DNA from: CAYQQU01 sp964419545
Lineage (GTDB): Bacteria > Bacteroidota > Bacteroidia > Chitinophagales > Saprospiraceae
Assembly: GCA_964419545.1 (NCBI GenBank)
Contig: CAYQQU010000027.1
Coordinates: 1 to 64,000 of the forward strand
DNA: 64,000 bases
Direction: 5' to 3'
Shown here: piece by piece, positions 48,165 through 57,515 of the stretch
Layout: the number at the start of each line of letters is the position of its first letter
How positions within the stretch are numbered: the stretch's first letter is position 1
The notes under the pieces: model-generated
The model's database searches: none
What the model saw: only the letters and a program-made list of their open reading frames with translations
Told to the model about the DNA's origin: nothing
Made by a program: the position numbers and the translations under genes

Positions 48165-50216
48165 ATGAAATACTTCCTCGGTTTTTTTGCCACATTTTTT
48201 TTAATTTTTGCATCCGGCGCGGCTCAGACGCGCGGCATAACTTTCAATGACCGGGCGTCGAATCAAAACGTCACGCACAAGAATCTGACGACCGTCAACT
48301 CAGAGGCGCCGGATTTCGCACCGATGTTTTACCGCAACGGCCTGGTTTTCGTGACGGCCCGGCAGAAAAGCGGCCCGGTCGATCCCCGTACCGGAGAGAC
48401 GTACTACCAGCTCTACTACGCAGAGTTCGATCCCAACGGCGTTCCTTCCAAGCCTTATCCTTTTTCAGTGGAGCTCAATACCGAGGTGAACGAAGGGCCG
48501 CTGACGTTCGATCCCGATCAGAACCTGATGTATTTTTCCCGCAACAACTGGCATTTGGGCAAAACCACCGCCGATTCAAAAGGGTTGGTGCGCATGCATC
48601 TTTACGAAGCCCGGCGCGGGCCTTTTGACTGGGAAGACGTCAAAGAACTGCCGTTTAACAACGACGAGTATTCCTGTAAACATCCCTCTCTGTCTTCCGA
48701 CGGCACTAAGCTGTTTTTCACTTCGGACATGCCCGGCGGGTACGGCGGCTTTGACCTCTACGTGGCGGAGCGCCGCGGCGGGTCCTGGATGCCGCCCATC
48801 AACCTGGGGCCTGAGATCAATACCAACAAAAACGAAGGCTTTCCTTTTATACACGCCGGAGGAACCTTGTTTTTCTCTTCCGACGGGCACGAGGGCTACG
48901 GGGGGCACGATCTGTTTATGATCGACCTGACGCAGGCCGACTGGAGCAAGGTCATCAACCTGGGGCCGCCTTTCAATTCCGCGGAAGACGATTTTTCATT
49001 AATCCTCACCACTGACGGTCAACGAGGGTTCTTTTCCTCCAACCGGCCCGAGGGCGTCGGTAAATTCGATATTTATTTCTTCGAAGCGCCCGGCGGCATC
49101 CAGGGCATCGATACGCCCGAGCCGGTGCAGGTCCCCGTTGCGGTAACCGAATCCAGCCAGGGAAGGCCCTTGTCGGGCGTCGCGGTTCACGTACTCACGC
49201 AGACGGATGAGGGCTTCTTTCAGGAAGAAGAATTCTACGATCTCGAATTGCGGGCCTCCGCCGGCGAAGGGGAGAACATGGGGCTGCAACTCGTTCCCAA
49301 AAAAGAAGACCAGTTGGGGGCGCCGCGGGGACGCACCGGCGTCGACGGGGTGGCCAAGCTCAAACTGGATACCGGAAAAGATTATTTGCTCATCGTTTCC
49401 AAAATAGGCTACGTCACCCAGGAACTCGTGTTCTCTACCAAAGGCGAAAAAGGCCTGGCTCGGCCCTTCGAAGTGGTGCTGGAACCGGAAAACTGCATTT
49501 CGCTTACGGGAATGGTGATCAGCGAAAAATACGATCGCGAGGTGCCCAACGCGAAGGTGCGCCTCATCAACGAATGCACCGGCGAAGAAGAAGTGATCGA
49601 ATCCAATGTGAGCGGAGTCTTCGAATATTGCCTGACCAAAGGCTGCGATTACCTGGTGATGGGCGAAAAAGAAGGCTATCGCAGTGTTTCCACCCGGCTG
49701 TCAACAGTAAAACTGCGGGGAAGGCGCTCCGCGGAAGTCGAGCTGCGGCTGACGGCCAATTCCGAAACACCCCTGCGCGAGCCCATCCGCGAAGGCACCG
49801 TCATCGTGCTGGAAAACATCTATTATGATTTCGACAAATCGGCCATTCGCAAAGGAGAAGCCAAAGAACTGGAGGCGCTGGTGAAACTGATGAAACTGTA
49901 TCCCAGCATGGAAATCGAACTCAGCGCGCATACCGACTGCCGCGGTGAGGAAGATTACAACCTCCGCTTATCGCTGCAACGCGCCGAGGCTGCCCGCCAG
50001 TTTCTGATCGATCGCGGTATCGACCCCAAAAGGGTGAACGCCATCGGTTACGGAGAAGCGTACCCGCGCAACGACTGCAATTGCGATATCGCCGACGGAT
50101 GCAGTGAGGCGGAACACCAGTACAACCGGCGGACTGAAGTAAAAATCCTCAGGATCGAGGAGTCTGTAGAGGTCAAATACAACAAAGACGGCCTGCTGAT
50201 CAAAGACCGGCAGTAG
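48165..50216 (+). CDS. PD40-CarboxypepD_reg-OmpA outer membrane protein
   Basis: A 683-residue envelope protein with a signal peptide (1-20). Beta-propeller/PD40 repeats run from about 40 to 320 (YSCKHPSLSSDGTKLFFTSDMPGGYGGFDLY and similar). Carboxypeptidase-regulatory-like beta domains lie at about 340-540. A C-terminal OmpA domain covers about 560-680 (YYDFDKSAIRKGEA, ELSAHTDCRGEEDYN, YNRRTEVKIL). Proteins with this layout accompany SprF/PorP genes in many Bacteroidota and are thought to anchor the machinery to peptidoglycan. The frame is open from a TTG at 48114, but the ATG at 48165 starts a proper signal peptide. The radical SAM gene begins 12 bp after its stop. Confidence 0.92.
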   Translation: MKYFLGFFATFFLIFASGAAQTRGITFNDRASNQNVTHKNLTTVNSEAPDFAPMFYRNGLVFVTARQKSGPVDPRTGETYYQLYYAEFDPNGVPSKPYPFSVELNTEVNEGPLTFDPDQNLMYFSRNNWHLGKTTADSKGLVRMHLYEARRGPFDWEDVKELPFNNDEYSCKHPSLSSDGTKLFFTSDMPGGYGGFDLYVAERRGGSWMPPINLGPEINTNKNEGFPFIHAGGTLFFSSDGHEGYGGHDLFMIDLTQADWSKVINLGPPFNSAEDDFSLILTTDGQRGFFSSNRPEGVGKFDIYFFEAPGGIQGIDTPEPVQVPVAVTESSQGRPLSGVAVHVLTQTDEGFFQEEEFYDLELRASAGEGENMGLQLVPKKEDQLGAPRGRTGVDGVAKLKLDTGKDYLLIVSKIGYVTQELVFSTKGEKGLARPFEVVLEPENCISLTGMVISEKYDREVPNAKVRLINECTGEEEVIESNVSGVFEYCLTKGCDYLVMGEKEGYRSVSTRLSTVKLRGRRSAEVELRLTANSETPLREPIREGTVIVLENIYYDFDKSAIRKGEAKELEALVKLMKLYPSMEIELSAHTDCRGEEDYNLRLSLQRAEAARQFLIDRGIDPKRVNAIGYGEAYPRNDCNCDIADGCSEAEHQYNRRTEVKILRIEESVEVKYNKDGLLIKDRQ

Positions 50217-50228
50217 AAAGCCCGGACT

Positions 50229-51251
50229 ATGAAAATTTATTGGGCGGACAGCATAAATTTTTTATCGAAACTCACCTGGCGGAGGGTCTGGAATTGCGCA
50301 AAGGTCCTGGCCTCTTATTACTATACCCGGATGACCAGACGGCCGGTGCAGTGGGGCGTGCCCGTGACGGTTTCGGTAGAACCCACCACGGCCTGCAATC
50401 TCCGCTGCCCGGAATGCCCGAGCGGGCTGCGGGCTTTTACGCGGCCGACCGGAAACCTGCGCGCCGATTTTTTTCGCAAAACCATCGAAGCGCTCCGGCG
50501 CGATCTGATCTACCTCATTTTCTACTTCCAGGGAGAACCGTACATCAATCCCCAATTCCTGGACATGGTCCGCCACGCACACGCCCAGGGCCTGTATACC
50601 ATCACCTCCACGAACGGGCATTTTCTGAATGACGACAACGCGCGGCGAACTGTGGAATCGGGCCTCGACCGGATGATCATTTCCGTTGACGGAACGACTC
50701 AGGAGGTTTACCAGAGCTACCGCAAAGAGGGTAAGCTGGAGGTGGTGCTCCAGGGCGCGCGCAACGTCGTCAAGTGGAAGAAAAAGCTGGGCTCGGCTAC
50801 GCCGCACCTCATCTTTCAGTTCCTCGTAGTGCGGCCCAATGAGCACCAGATTCCCGATATCTTCCGGCTGGCGCGGGAGATCGGCGTCGACGAGGTTAAG
50901 CTCAAAACCGCTCAGGTTTACGATTACCGCAATGGCAACCCCCTGATTCCCACCGATGAGCGCTACGCCCGGTACACTCGGCGGCCCGACGGCACCTATC
51001 AGGTCAAAAACCGCTTGCTCAATCACTGCTGGAAACTTTGGCACGCCTGCGTCATCACCTGGGACGGCATAGTGGTGCCTTGTTGTTTCGATAAGGACGC
51101 CCGGCGCCGCCTCGGCGATTTGCGCGAGCAACCGTTTCGGGAAATCTGGCAGGGGCCGCTCTACCAAAAGTTCCGTGCAGATATCCTCAAGGGCAGAGAC
51201 CAGATCGATATTTGCACCAACTGTACAGAAGGGTGTAAAGTCTGGGCCTGA
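50229..51251 (+). CDS. Radical SAM/SPASM-domain protein
   Basis: A 340-residue radical SAM enzyme. The [4Fe-4S] motif is Cys56-x3-Cys60-x2-Cys63 in TACNLRCPECPSG. The core runs to ~250 with the GEP motif (YFQGEPYINP) and SVDGTTQEVYQSYR. A SPASM-type C-terminal region contributes extra cysteines (NHCWKLWHACVITWDG, VPCCFDKDAR, CTNCTEGCKVW). SPASM proteins often modify peptides or bind auxiliary clusters. No precursor-peptide gene is seen nearby. It lies 12 bp after the OmpA gene, so it could modify a product of that surface locus; that is inference. Confidence 0.9.
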   Translation: MKIYWADSINFLSKLTWRRVWNCAKVLASYYYTRMTRRPVQWGVPVTVSVEPTTACNLRCPECPSGLRAFTRPTGNLRADFFRKTIEALRRDLIYLIFYFQGEPYINPQFLDMVRHAHAQGLYTITSTNGHFLNDDNARRTVESGLDRMIISVDGTTQEVYQSYRKEGKLEVVLQGARNVVKWKKKLGSATPHLIFQFLVVRPNEHQIPDIFRLAREIGVDEVKLKTAQVYDYRNGNPLIPTDERYARYTRRPDGTYQVKNRLLNHCWKLWHACVITWDGIVVPCCFDKDARRRLGDLREQPFREIWQGPLYQKFRADILKGRDQIDICTNCTEGCKVWA

Positions 51252-51800
51252 ACACCGGTAAATCCTCCTCATTTCAGCAGGTTCGCCGCACTTTTATTTC
51301 CATTTCTGCAATCATTTCATTCGCCCGCATGAACCCCGCCCGAAAAAATGTTCTCCAAACAACGTGCACGCCGAAATATCCACACCTTACTGTTAATTAA
51401 TGTTTACAACCTGTTGGTGAACTGTGGGTAAAATCATCGTTAATTGCCGGCGATTTTTTTGCGTATGTGAAAAATTATTATGAAATTTGATGTTCCGCTA
51501 CAAAAGGTAATGACCATTTTCTCACATCTTTCCGGTGCTCAGGCAGCAGGAATCCAGCTGAGATAGCTTTTAATTTAGATCGCAACTTATTTACATTTCG
51601 CTACGCCCTTTTACCAAACGAACTACCGGGGGAAGCATGCAGCCGGCCCTCAGGTTACCAAGCAGCGGCGTCTAGAATCAACATTCAAGTAGGAAAGAGA
51701 AGACTACACAGCCCAAACACGTGAAGCTGTGGTAGTAGTCATAGCACGGTAAACGAAAATTTAAACACAAAAATAGTTCGGTTCACAAAATAGCAGGGTA
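51252..51800. other. 549-bp AT-rich gap, possible regulatory or origin-like region
   Basis: No coding frame is seen. It contains ATATCCACA (51375-51383) and TGTGGGTAA (51423-51431), each one mismatch from a DnaA box and in opposite orientation, around an AT-rich core. A hairpin with CTAC/GTAG and ACAGC/GCTGT arms (51703-51737) lies near the end. No full -33/-7 promoter is recognised for the TPR gene. Confidence 0.35.
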
Positions 51801-52823
51801 ATGATGTTCAAGATAATTTTTTCCGGTCGCCTGGAGTTCGGGAGCTCCAGGAGCTACAACATGGCGCAGCGTTCTTTTGAGCAGCGGTTAGAGAATTTTT
51901 ACCGCTCCGATATCATTCTCAAAATGGAGGAAGTCTTTGACGAAGCCCAGAACGCTTTGAACGTCCCGCGCCACATCGTTAACGAAGCTTCCGAGAAGAG
52001 CTTGCGCAATACGATTCAATTACTGGAATACATTTCGCAATTCGCCGTAGCCGGCGACGTCAGCATCTGGAAAATCGATCAGGGCAAAGTAGTGGACCAC
52101 CGGGTGGTGGAACCGCGCAGCGACAAGGCGGCCGTTCAGGCATACCTGCTGGGCCGTCAGCTCATCACGGAAACGGGCCGGGAGGAAGAAGCGGTCTCTG
52201 CCCTGAGCCGGGCGATCGAAAAGTTCGAACGCCACGCCAAAGCCTACGAGCGTCGGGGGTTCGTGAATTATCAGTTGCGCAATTTTCAGGAAGCAAGATA
52301 CGACTACGATAAAAGCATTGCCATCAATCCAAAAGCGGCTGAGCCGTACCTCGGCCGGGCGCTGGTCAAATTGGCGGTAAGCGACCGGGCGGGAGCCATC
52401 GCCGACCTGGATAAGGCGATCAAAAATTCCATTCCCTTACAGCCCATCTACTGGCAGTCCCGTCGCATCAAGGCCGACTGTCACCTCAAAGAAGAAGAGA
52501 TTCAGAAGGCGATCTTCGAATTGAAATTGTTCACCAAACGGAAATTTCCGCCTACTGATCCCAACTTCAAGTGGCGTCGTCGCGCCCTATACTACTACGG
52601 CAAGGCGCTCATGGAAAATAATGATCTGCCGGAATCCGTAAAAGCCTTCAACGAAGCGATGCAGATCGAAGCCGGCGAAAACGATCCTTCGCAGGCAGAA
52701 CTGCTCGTCTGCCGCGGGCTCGCACTGCAACGCACCGGCGAGCACGGCTACCTGCAGGATTGGAAAGAAGCCGCCAACCGGGGCTCCAAGCAAGCCGAAG
52801 AGCTGCTGAAAACCGCAGCCTGA
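51801..52823 (+). CDS. TPR-repeat protein with conserved N-terminal segment
   Basis: A 340-residue cytoplasmic protein. The N-terminus (FKIIFSGRLEFGSSRSYN, then QRLENFYRSDIILKMEE) is a segment I recall in TPR proteins of other Saprospiraceae and relatives. Tetratricopeptide repeats occupy about 115-330 (ALSRAIEKFERHAKAYERRGF, YDKSIAINPKAAEPYLGRA, and further degenerate units). Such repeats bind proteins. Function is unknown. It is preceded by a long AT-rich leader region, suggesting individual regulation, and converges with the thioredoxin-like gene 8 bp away. Confidence 0.85.
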   Translation: MMFKIIFSGRLEFGSSRSYNMAQRSFEQRLENFYRSDIILKMEEVFDEAQNALNVPRHIVNEASEKSLRNTIQLLEYISQFAVAGDVSIWKIDQGKVVDHRVVEPRSDKAAVQAYLLGRQLITETGREEEAVSALSRAIEKFERHAKAYERRGFVNYQLRNFQEARYDYDKSIAINPKAAEPYLGRALVKLAVSDRAGAIADLDKAIKNSIPLQPIYWQSRRIKADCHLKEEEIQKAIFELKLFTKRKFPPTDPNFKWRRRALYYYGKALMENNDLPESVKAFNEAMQIEAGENDPSQAELLVCRGLALQRTGEHGYLQDWKEAANRGSKQAEELLKTAA

Positions 52824-52830
52824 TTCGGGC

Positions 52831-53472
52831 TCAAACACAAGCTGCCGCAGCTTCCACAATTGCCTTTATGATTTCCTGCTGGGTTGAGCGGGTCTTATCT
52901 TTCGCGTACCATTTTTGCAGCGTAATTTTGAGCTCCTCAGACTTCAGCCTTCGCAGCTCTTCATCCGGGATGTCTTTCAGTTCTTGCCGTCCCTGGTCGG
53001 AGAGGGTCTGAACTTCCACCGGTCGGGGGCCCCAGGCTTCGAGGACTTCGTAGGTAGCAGGGTCGAGAATGACGAGCTTGGGGATCGAACGGCCGCCGTT
53101 CGTGAGAAAAGCGTCCATCACATCGAGGTGCTCATCGCGCAGGATGAGTTTAAGTTCGATATTTTCGCTGGTCTCCGCCATCCGATTCATTATCGGAATG
53201 ATCTGTGCCGCGTCGCCGCACCAGGCTTCCGTGATCACCAGCCAGAGTAAGGGGCACTTCAGTCGGGCCAGTTGCGCGATCGTCTCCTCCGTCAGCCGCG
53301 TGGTTTTATCCAGGCGGTTCATCCGGGTCTTGTTCAGTTCGGTGTACTGAATCATCGCCTCGCTATGGTTATTGCCGGTCGTCTTTTTCTCGGCGAGTAG
53401 CTGGTCGATCAAGTCGCGGTATTCGCGGTAGGTCATGGCGGAACGGATCACGCCTTCATCGATTTTTTTCAT
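52831..53472 (-). CDS. Thioredoxin-fold protein with single cysteine motif
   Basis: A ~213-residue cytoplasmic protein of the Bacteroidota thioredoxin family. The active-site stretch is WCGDAAQ: only the first cysteine of the usual CxxC remains, so a dithiol-disulfide reaction is unlikely and a redox-sensing or glutathione-type role is possible. Other thioredoxin features are the strand LLWLVITEAW before the motif and the conserved proline region RSIPKLVILD. The frame opens at 53520; the ATG at 53472 (MKKIDEGVIRS) is preferred. It is followed by no partner. Confidence 0.85.
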   Translation of the reverse strand: MKKIDEGVIRSAMTYREYRDLIDQLLAEKKTTGNNHSEAMIQYTELNKTRMNRLDKTTRLTEETIAQLARLKCPLLWLVITEAWCGDAAQIIPIMNRMAETSENIELKLILRDEHLDVMDAFLTNGGRSIPKLVILDPATYEVLEAWGPRPVEVQTLSDQGRQELKDIPDEELRRLKSEELKITLQKWYAKDKTRSTQQEIIKAIVEAAAACV

Positions 53473-53536
53473 ATTCAATGCTGTGGTTTTCGTTAATTCA
53501 AACAGACGCAACAATAACAAAAAGCGTGAGGATATC

Positions 53537-55789
53537 CTATTGTTTTGACGAGGTACGCAGTGCCTGCTTCAACTGTCGCAGGCTCGACTGGTTTTCGGGT
53601 AAATCGATGGCGCTGAGTACGTTCTTCTTTTCCCCTTCGGTAAGGTGGAAGGAGACCGTTGCTTCGAGCTTGCTGGCCGTATTGGGCCGGTAGATCAACC
53701 GGATGATCTCGAACCTCTCTTCGCCGAGTAAATCGAAAATGAAACCCAGGCTGTTGTCTTGCTCAAATTCCTGCAGGCTGAGCAGCTGGCCGGCGATACC
53801 CAGTGGGTTGAAGAGCGATTCGATGATGCCTTTGTCGTTGCTGGGCGCGATCTCTTCGATCCGTTCCGAAGTACTGATCTGAACCAGTACTACCCCGGAG
53901 GTATTTTCCCGTATCCACTTCTGGAAAACCTGAATAAATCGCGTTGCGGAGAGGATGCCGTAATTGTCGCGGAACCCGGCGTCCATCACCTCTACGGCCG
54001 GCCGGCTGGGCAGGTGCACGTTGGGGAGGATGTAGGGGTAGGTGGCGTTCATGCGCAAAGCGGTAAGGAAGCGGAGGTTGTCAGCGTTTTGCTTGTCGAA
54101 TAGCCATTGAAAATCGACTGCATCTATTTCTACGGTCTCAAAGTGTTTTTCCCCTACCGGCGGAAGCATCATGTAGCTTTTTCCTTCGGGAGAAATGATC
54201 ATGCGCCGGGCGTCATTGACAATAGAGGGCGTAAGGTACAACAAAGGGATCAGACCCTCCTGTTCCGGCCGGCGATAATCGGCAAGGCTTTTATCGAGCA
54301 AGCCGCCGGTATTTTCATTGAACTGTTGTTCGAAGGTATAGCCCCGATCTTTGCGATAGCGGTATCCGCCCGCTTCGAAAGTAGCCCAGGGCAGGAACAG
54401 GTCGTTGGTGACGATGGTGAAAATCGTAGAGTTGAGAATGTCTTTGGAAATGTTTTCGACGTGCCGCCGGTGGTAAAAGTCGACCGGCAGGCCCAGCCGG
54501 CGGCGCAGCAGCAATTCCCGCATATAGGCCGTGCCCATAATACCTCCTGAGGCGCCGGTAATGAGTACGGTATGGTCGAGAAAACGGCCCCCGGTGAGGC
54601 TGTCGGCCTGTTGGATGACCTGCACGGCCCAGGTAGCCGACCGCAATCCGCCCCCGCTCACGCAAAGGATCACCAGCTTCGGTTTGTTATTTCCGGGGTG
54701 AAACCGCTTTTTCCATCGATTGAGCGTTTGGAGAGTGCTGAGGCGATCTTTTTCGACCTGTTCAGGAAACACTTGTTGCAGTTTTTCGTAGGAGTAGGTA
54801 GCAGGCTCCGTTGTGTAGTCCATACCGTAAGCTTTGTTGCGATAGCTTACTCTTTCGAAGCTGGTCAGGTAATTGATGCCGATGAGCAGGAGGATAAGGA
54901 TCGTCACCCACCAATTGTTAAACCAGTAGATCAATGCTCCCAAAATTGCAGTAAAGATAGATGCCAATATGAACAGGCTGGCCGCAGCGGGAATTCGAAA
55001 GTAAGGATTGTCGATCAGTTGCCCGAGCATGACCAATAAGATCATGCTGATCAGTTGAATTATTAGTGCGTTGAGGTGATTCTGCTTGAAAATGTTCATC
55101 AGCAATCGCGAATCGTAATGGGCCACGCTGCGCACCATCCGGGGAGAAAATGCCTCATTGAGGTATGTCCGCACCCGCCAGCGGTTTTGGTCCAGCTTGA
55201 TATGATCGGGATTTACGGTGCGCCGGCCCGGAGCGATATTGCCGCCGGATGCCGGCAGAGGCAGACCGCTGATCTCAAAGGAGGAAATGTCTTTATTGGT
55301 GTAATGGAAGTAAACAAAGTTGAACAGGATAAGGGCGGTAGCGCCGAATACCAAGCCCAGCGCGTTCAGAAAAATGGACTCGAAGCTGAGTTCTTCGTAC
55401 ACCGCCTCGAAATGGATGAGCTTGCCGAGGTAGATCAGCAAAAAAACCGCGGGAATGATCAGGTTGTTGAGGCAGAACTTGGTGAAAGGACGGGAGAGGG
55501 ACGCCAGAAAAGGAAAATAGTGGGCGCAAAGCAGATAGGTGGTCAGGTTCCAGGTCATGTAGTAACCGCCGAACGCGAGGCCGAGAAAAAAGAAACTCCA
55601 GAAGTCGACCCGCCCCAGGTATTCGGGGTCCAGAAAAAGATAGTGCGCACCCAGGCGCTGGCCCAGCAAACCGGAAATGAAGGCGAGGAGGATGAGCCAC
55701 AACCCCAGAAAAAGATGATGACTGCGCAGGTGCAGGATCAATAGTTGAACGGGGAAAGCATAATAGAGGTTGCGGAGCCAAAGCATCAT
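53537..55789 (-). CDS. Membrane-anchored patatin-like phospholipase
   Basis: A 750-residue protein. The first ~340 residues carry about eight predicted membrane helices. A patatin-like catalytic domain follows: oxyanion glycines SGGGLRSA near 377-385, nucleophile serine in GASGG near 412, and the dyad aspartate in DAGFRDN near 601. Patatins hydrolyse acyl esters in membrane lipids. A multi-helix membrane anchor fused to the lipase is uncommon and would hold the enzyme at its substrate. A GTTGACG...CGTCAAC inverted repeat (55804-55845) lies just upstream. The gene is divergent from ugd and unrelated to its flanks. Confidence 0.88.
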   Translation of the reverse strand: MMLWLRNLYYAFPVQLLILHLRSHHLFLGLWLILLAFISGLLGQRLGAHYLFLDPEYLGRVDFWSFFFLGLAFGGYYMTWNLTTYLLCAHYFPFLASLSRPFTKFCLNNLIIPAVFLLIYLGKLIHFEAVYEELSFESIFLNALGLVFGATALILFNFVYFHYTNKDISSFEISGLPLPASGGNIAPGRRTVNPDHIKLDQNRWRVRTYLNEAFSPRMVRSVAHYDSRLLMNIFKQNHLNALIIQLISMILLVMLGQLIDNPYFRIPAAASLFILASIFTAILGALIYWFNNWWVTILILLLIGINYLTSFERVSYRNKAYGMDYTTEPATYSYEKLQQVFPEQVEKDRLSTLQTLNRWKKRFHPGNNKPKLVILCVSGGGLRSATWAVQVIQQADSLTGGRFLDHTVLITGASGGIMGTAYMRELLLRRRLGLPVDFYHRRHVENISKDILNSTIFTIVTNDLFLPWATFEAGGYRYRKDRGYTFEQQFNENTGGLLDKSLADYRRPEQEGLIPLLYLTPSIVNDARRMIISPEGKSYMMLPPVGEKHFETVEIDAVDFQWLFDKQNADNLRFLTALRMNATYPYILPNVHLPSRPAVEVMDAGFRDNYGILSATRFIQVFQKWIRENTSGVVLVQISTSERIEEIAPSNDKGIIESLFNPLGIAGQLLSLQEFEQDNSLGFIFDLLGEERFEIIRLIYRPNTASKLEATVSFHLTEGEKKNVLSAIDLPENQSSLRQLKQALRTSSKQ

Positions 55790-55803
55790 ATCTATCGGAG
55801 GCT

Positions 55804-55845
55804 GTTGACGGTAATTTACAGATTATCACGACGAAGAGCGTCAAC
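55804..55845. promoter_or_regulatory. Inverted repeat upstream of the patatin gene
   Basis: GTTGACG and CGTCAAC (7-bp perfect arms, 28 bp apart) lie 15-56 bp upstream of the patatin start. They could be a divided operator. Confidence 0.3.
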
Positions 55846-55985
55846 TATGCGAGATATGATCCTAAATCGTGCCGAAAATTCGTCCGGGAAAGCGGATTTT
55901 CGATGGCGCGCTACATCGAAAGGCCGTTCAATGGTAACGATTGAGCGTTCCGGACGGTTTAGTTCACCATCGGTTTACGAAATCT

Positions 55986-55993
55986 TAAATTTG
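55986..55993 (+). promoter_or_regulatory. Candidate -7 box for ugd
   Basis: TAAATTTG matches TAnnTTTG and lies 71 bp before the ugd start in an AT-rich stretch. Confidence 0.45.
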
Positions 55994-56064
55994 TCAAATT
56001 CAAATATGCTTGTTAAAATAGCTAAATTCGCACTTTTCCATTCCAATAACCAAAACATTTTGTC

Positions 56065-57405
56065 ATGAACATAGCTGTAGTCGGTACCGGATACGTGGGT
56101 CTTGTGACGGGAACCTGTTTCGCAGAAACGGGTAATAACGTTATCTGCGTAGACATAGACGAAAAGAAGGTGACACGCATGCGCAACGGCGAAGTACCCA
56201 TCTACGAACCGGGGCTCGACGTTCTCTTTGAAAGGAACACCAAACAGAAACGACTGTCTTTCACTACCGATCTCGCCGAAGGGATTAAAGATGCTCAGAT
56301 CATATTCCTGGCTTTGCCGACACCGCCCGGCGAAGACGGCTCGGCGGACCTCTCATACGTGTTGGGGGTGGCGCGTCAGTTGGGCAAAATGATTACCGAC
56401 TATAAGGTGATCGTCGACAAAAGCACCGTGCCGGTCGGTACCGCCGAGCGCGTACACGCAGTGCTGGCCGAAAACCTGGACGAATCTTTGTTCGATGTGG
56501 TCTCCAATCCCGAATTTCTGCGCGAGGGCGTGGCCGTCGACGACTTCATGCGGCCCGACCGCGTGGTGATCGGCACCAGCTCGGAGCGCGCACAGAAAAT
56601 CATGCAACTGCTCTATGAGCCGTTCGTTCGCCAGGGCAACCCCATCATTATGATGGATGAACGCTCGGCGGAAATGACGAAATACGCCGCCAACTCCTAC
56701 CTGGCTACGCGCATCACCTTTATGAACGAGATCGCTAACCTCTGTGAAAAGGTCGGCGCCAATGTCGATATGGTGCGAATGGGTATGGGGAGCGACTCGC
56801 GCATCGGCAAGCGCTTCCTCTTCCCGGGCGTCGGCTACGGGGGCAGCTGCTTCCCGAAAGACGTGCAAGCACTTGCTAAAACGGCCGAGGAATTCCAGTA
56901 CGACTTCCGTATCCTCTCCTCGGTGATGTCCGTCAACGACGACCAGCGGGTCGTACTTGCCAAGAAGATCAAAGACTATTTCGGGGGCGATGTGACGGGT
57001 AAAACCATCGCTTTCTGGGGGCTCGCTTTCAAACCGAATACCGACGATATCCGGGAGGCCCCTGCTTTGTACATCATCGAAAAGCTGATGGAAGCCGGCG
57101 CCAACATCAAAGCCTTCGACCCCGAAGCCATGGACAACGTGCGCGCTATCTACGGCGATCGCATTACGTTTACCGAAGATCAGTACGAGACGCTGATCGA
57201 GGCCGACGCACTGGCCATCGTTACCGAGTGGAGTGTGTTCCGCACGCCCAGCTTCAAGGTGATGAAAGAACTGATGAAGTCGCCGGTGATCTTCGACGGG
57301 CGCAACCTCTACGATCTCGACTGGATGAAAGACCTCGGGTTCTACTACGAGAGCATCGGCCGCCTGCCGGTGGGCGCCCTGGCTACGGCTACGAACCACC
57401 GTTAA
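56065..57405 (+). CDS. ugd: UDP-glucose 6-dehydrogenase
   Basis: Ugd oxidises UDP-glucose to UDP-glucuronate with two NAD+, supplying exopolysaccharide and glycan synthesis. The 446-residue protein has the N-terminal Rossmann motif VVGTGYVGLVTG (4-15), the catalytic cysteine Cys262 in GVGYGGSCFPKD, NSYLATRITFMNE, and the C-terminal NAD/UDP part WGLAFKPNTDDIREAP. The length is typical. No polysaccharide operon surrounds it; the CE4 deacetylase is 19 kb away. Confidence 0.96.
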   Translation: MNIAVVGTGYVGLVTGTCFAETGNNVICVDIDEKKVTRMRNGEVPIYEPGLDVLFERNTKQKRLSFTTDLAEGIKDAQIIFLALPTPPGEDGSADLSYVLGVARQLGKMITDYKVIVDKSTVPVGTAERVHAVLAENLDESLFDVVSNPEFLREGVAVDDFMRPDRVVIGTSSERAQKIMQLLYEPFVRQGNPIIMMDERSAEMTKYAANSYLATRITFMNEIANLCEKVGANVDMVRMGMGSDSRIGKRFLFPGVGYGGSCFPKDVQALAKTAEEFQYDFRILSSVMSVNDDQRVVLAKKIKDYFGGDVTGKTIAFWGLAFKPNTDDIREAPALYIIEKLMEAGANIKAFDPEAMDNVRAIYGDRITFTEDQYETLIEADALAIVTEWSVFRTPSFKVMKELMKSPVIFDGRNLYDLDWMKDLGFYYESIGRLPVGALATATNHR

Positions 57406-57449
57406 ATTCATTCCGGCCCGGGCTTTTGTCTCGCGGCCTACATAATGAA

Positions 57450-57515
57450 GAAAGGGTATTTGCGTTATCCATCTGTAGAATTGATCAATGAGCAGATGTT
57501 ACGCAATACCCTTTC
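57450..57515 (+). promoter_or_regulatory. Hairpin enclosing the start codon of the YwqK gene
   Basis: The arm GAAAGGGTATTTGCGT (57450-57465) pairs with ACGCAATACCCTTTC (57501-57515) with one bulged base. A second stem CATCTG/CAGATG (57470-57475 and 57493-57498) stacks inside it. The ATG at 57496 is part of CAGATG, so a transcript beginning upstream could hide its own start codon. Confidence 0.55.
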
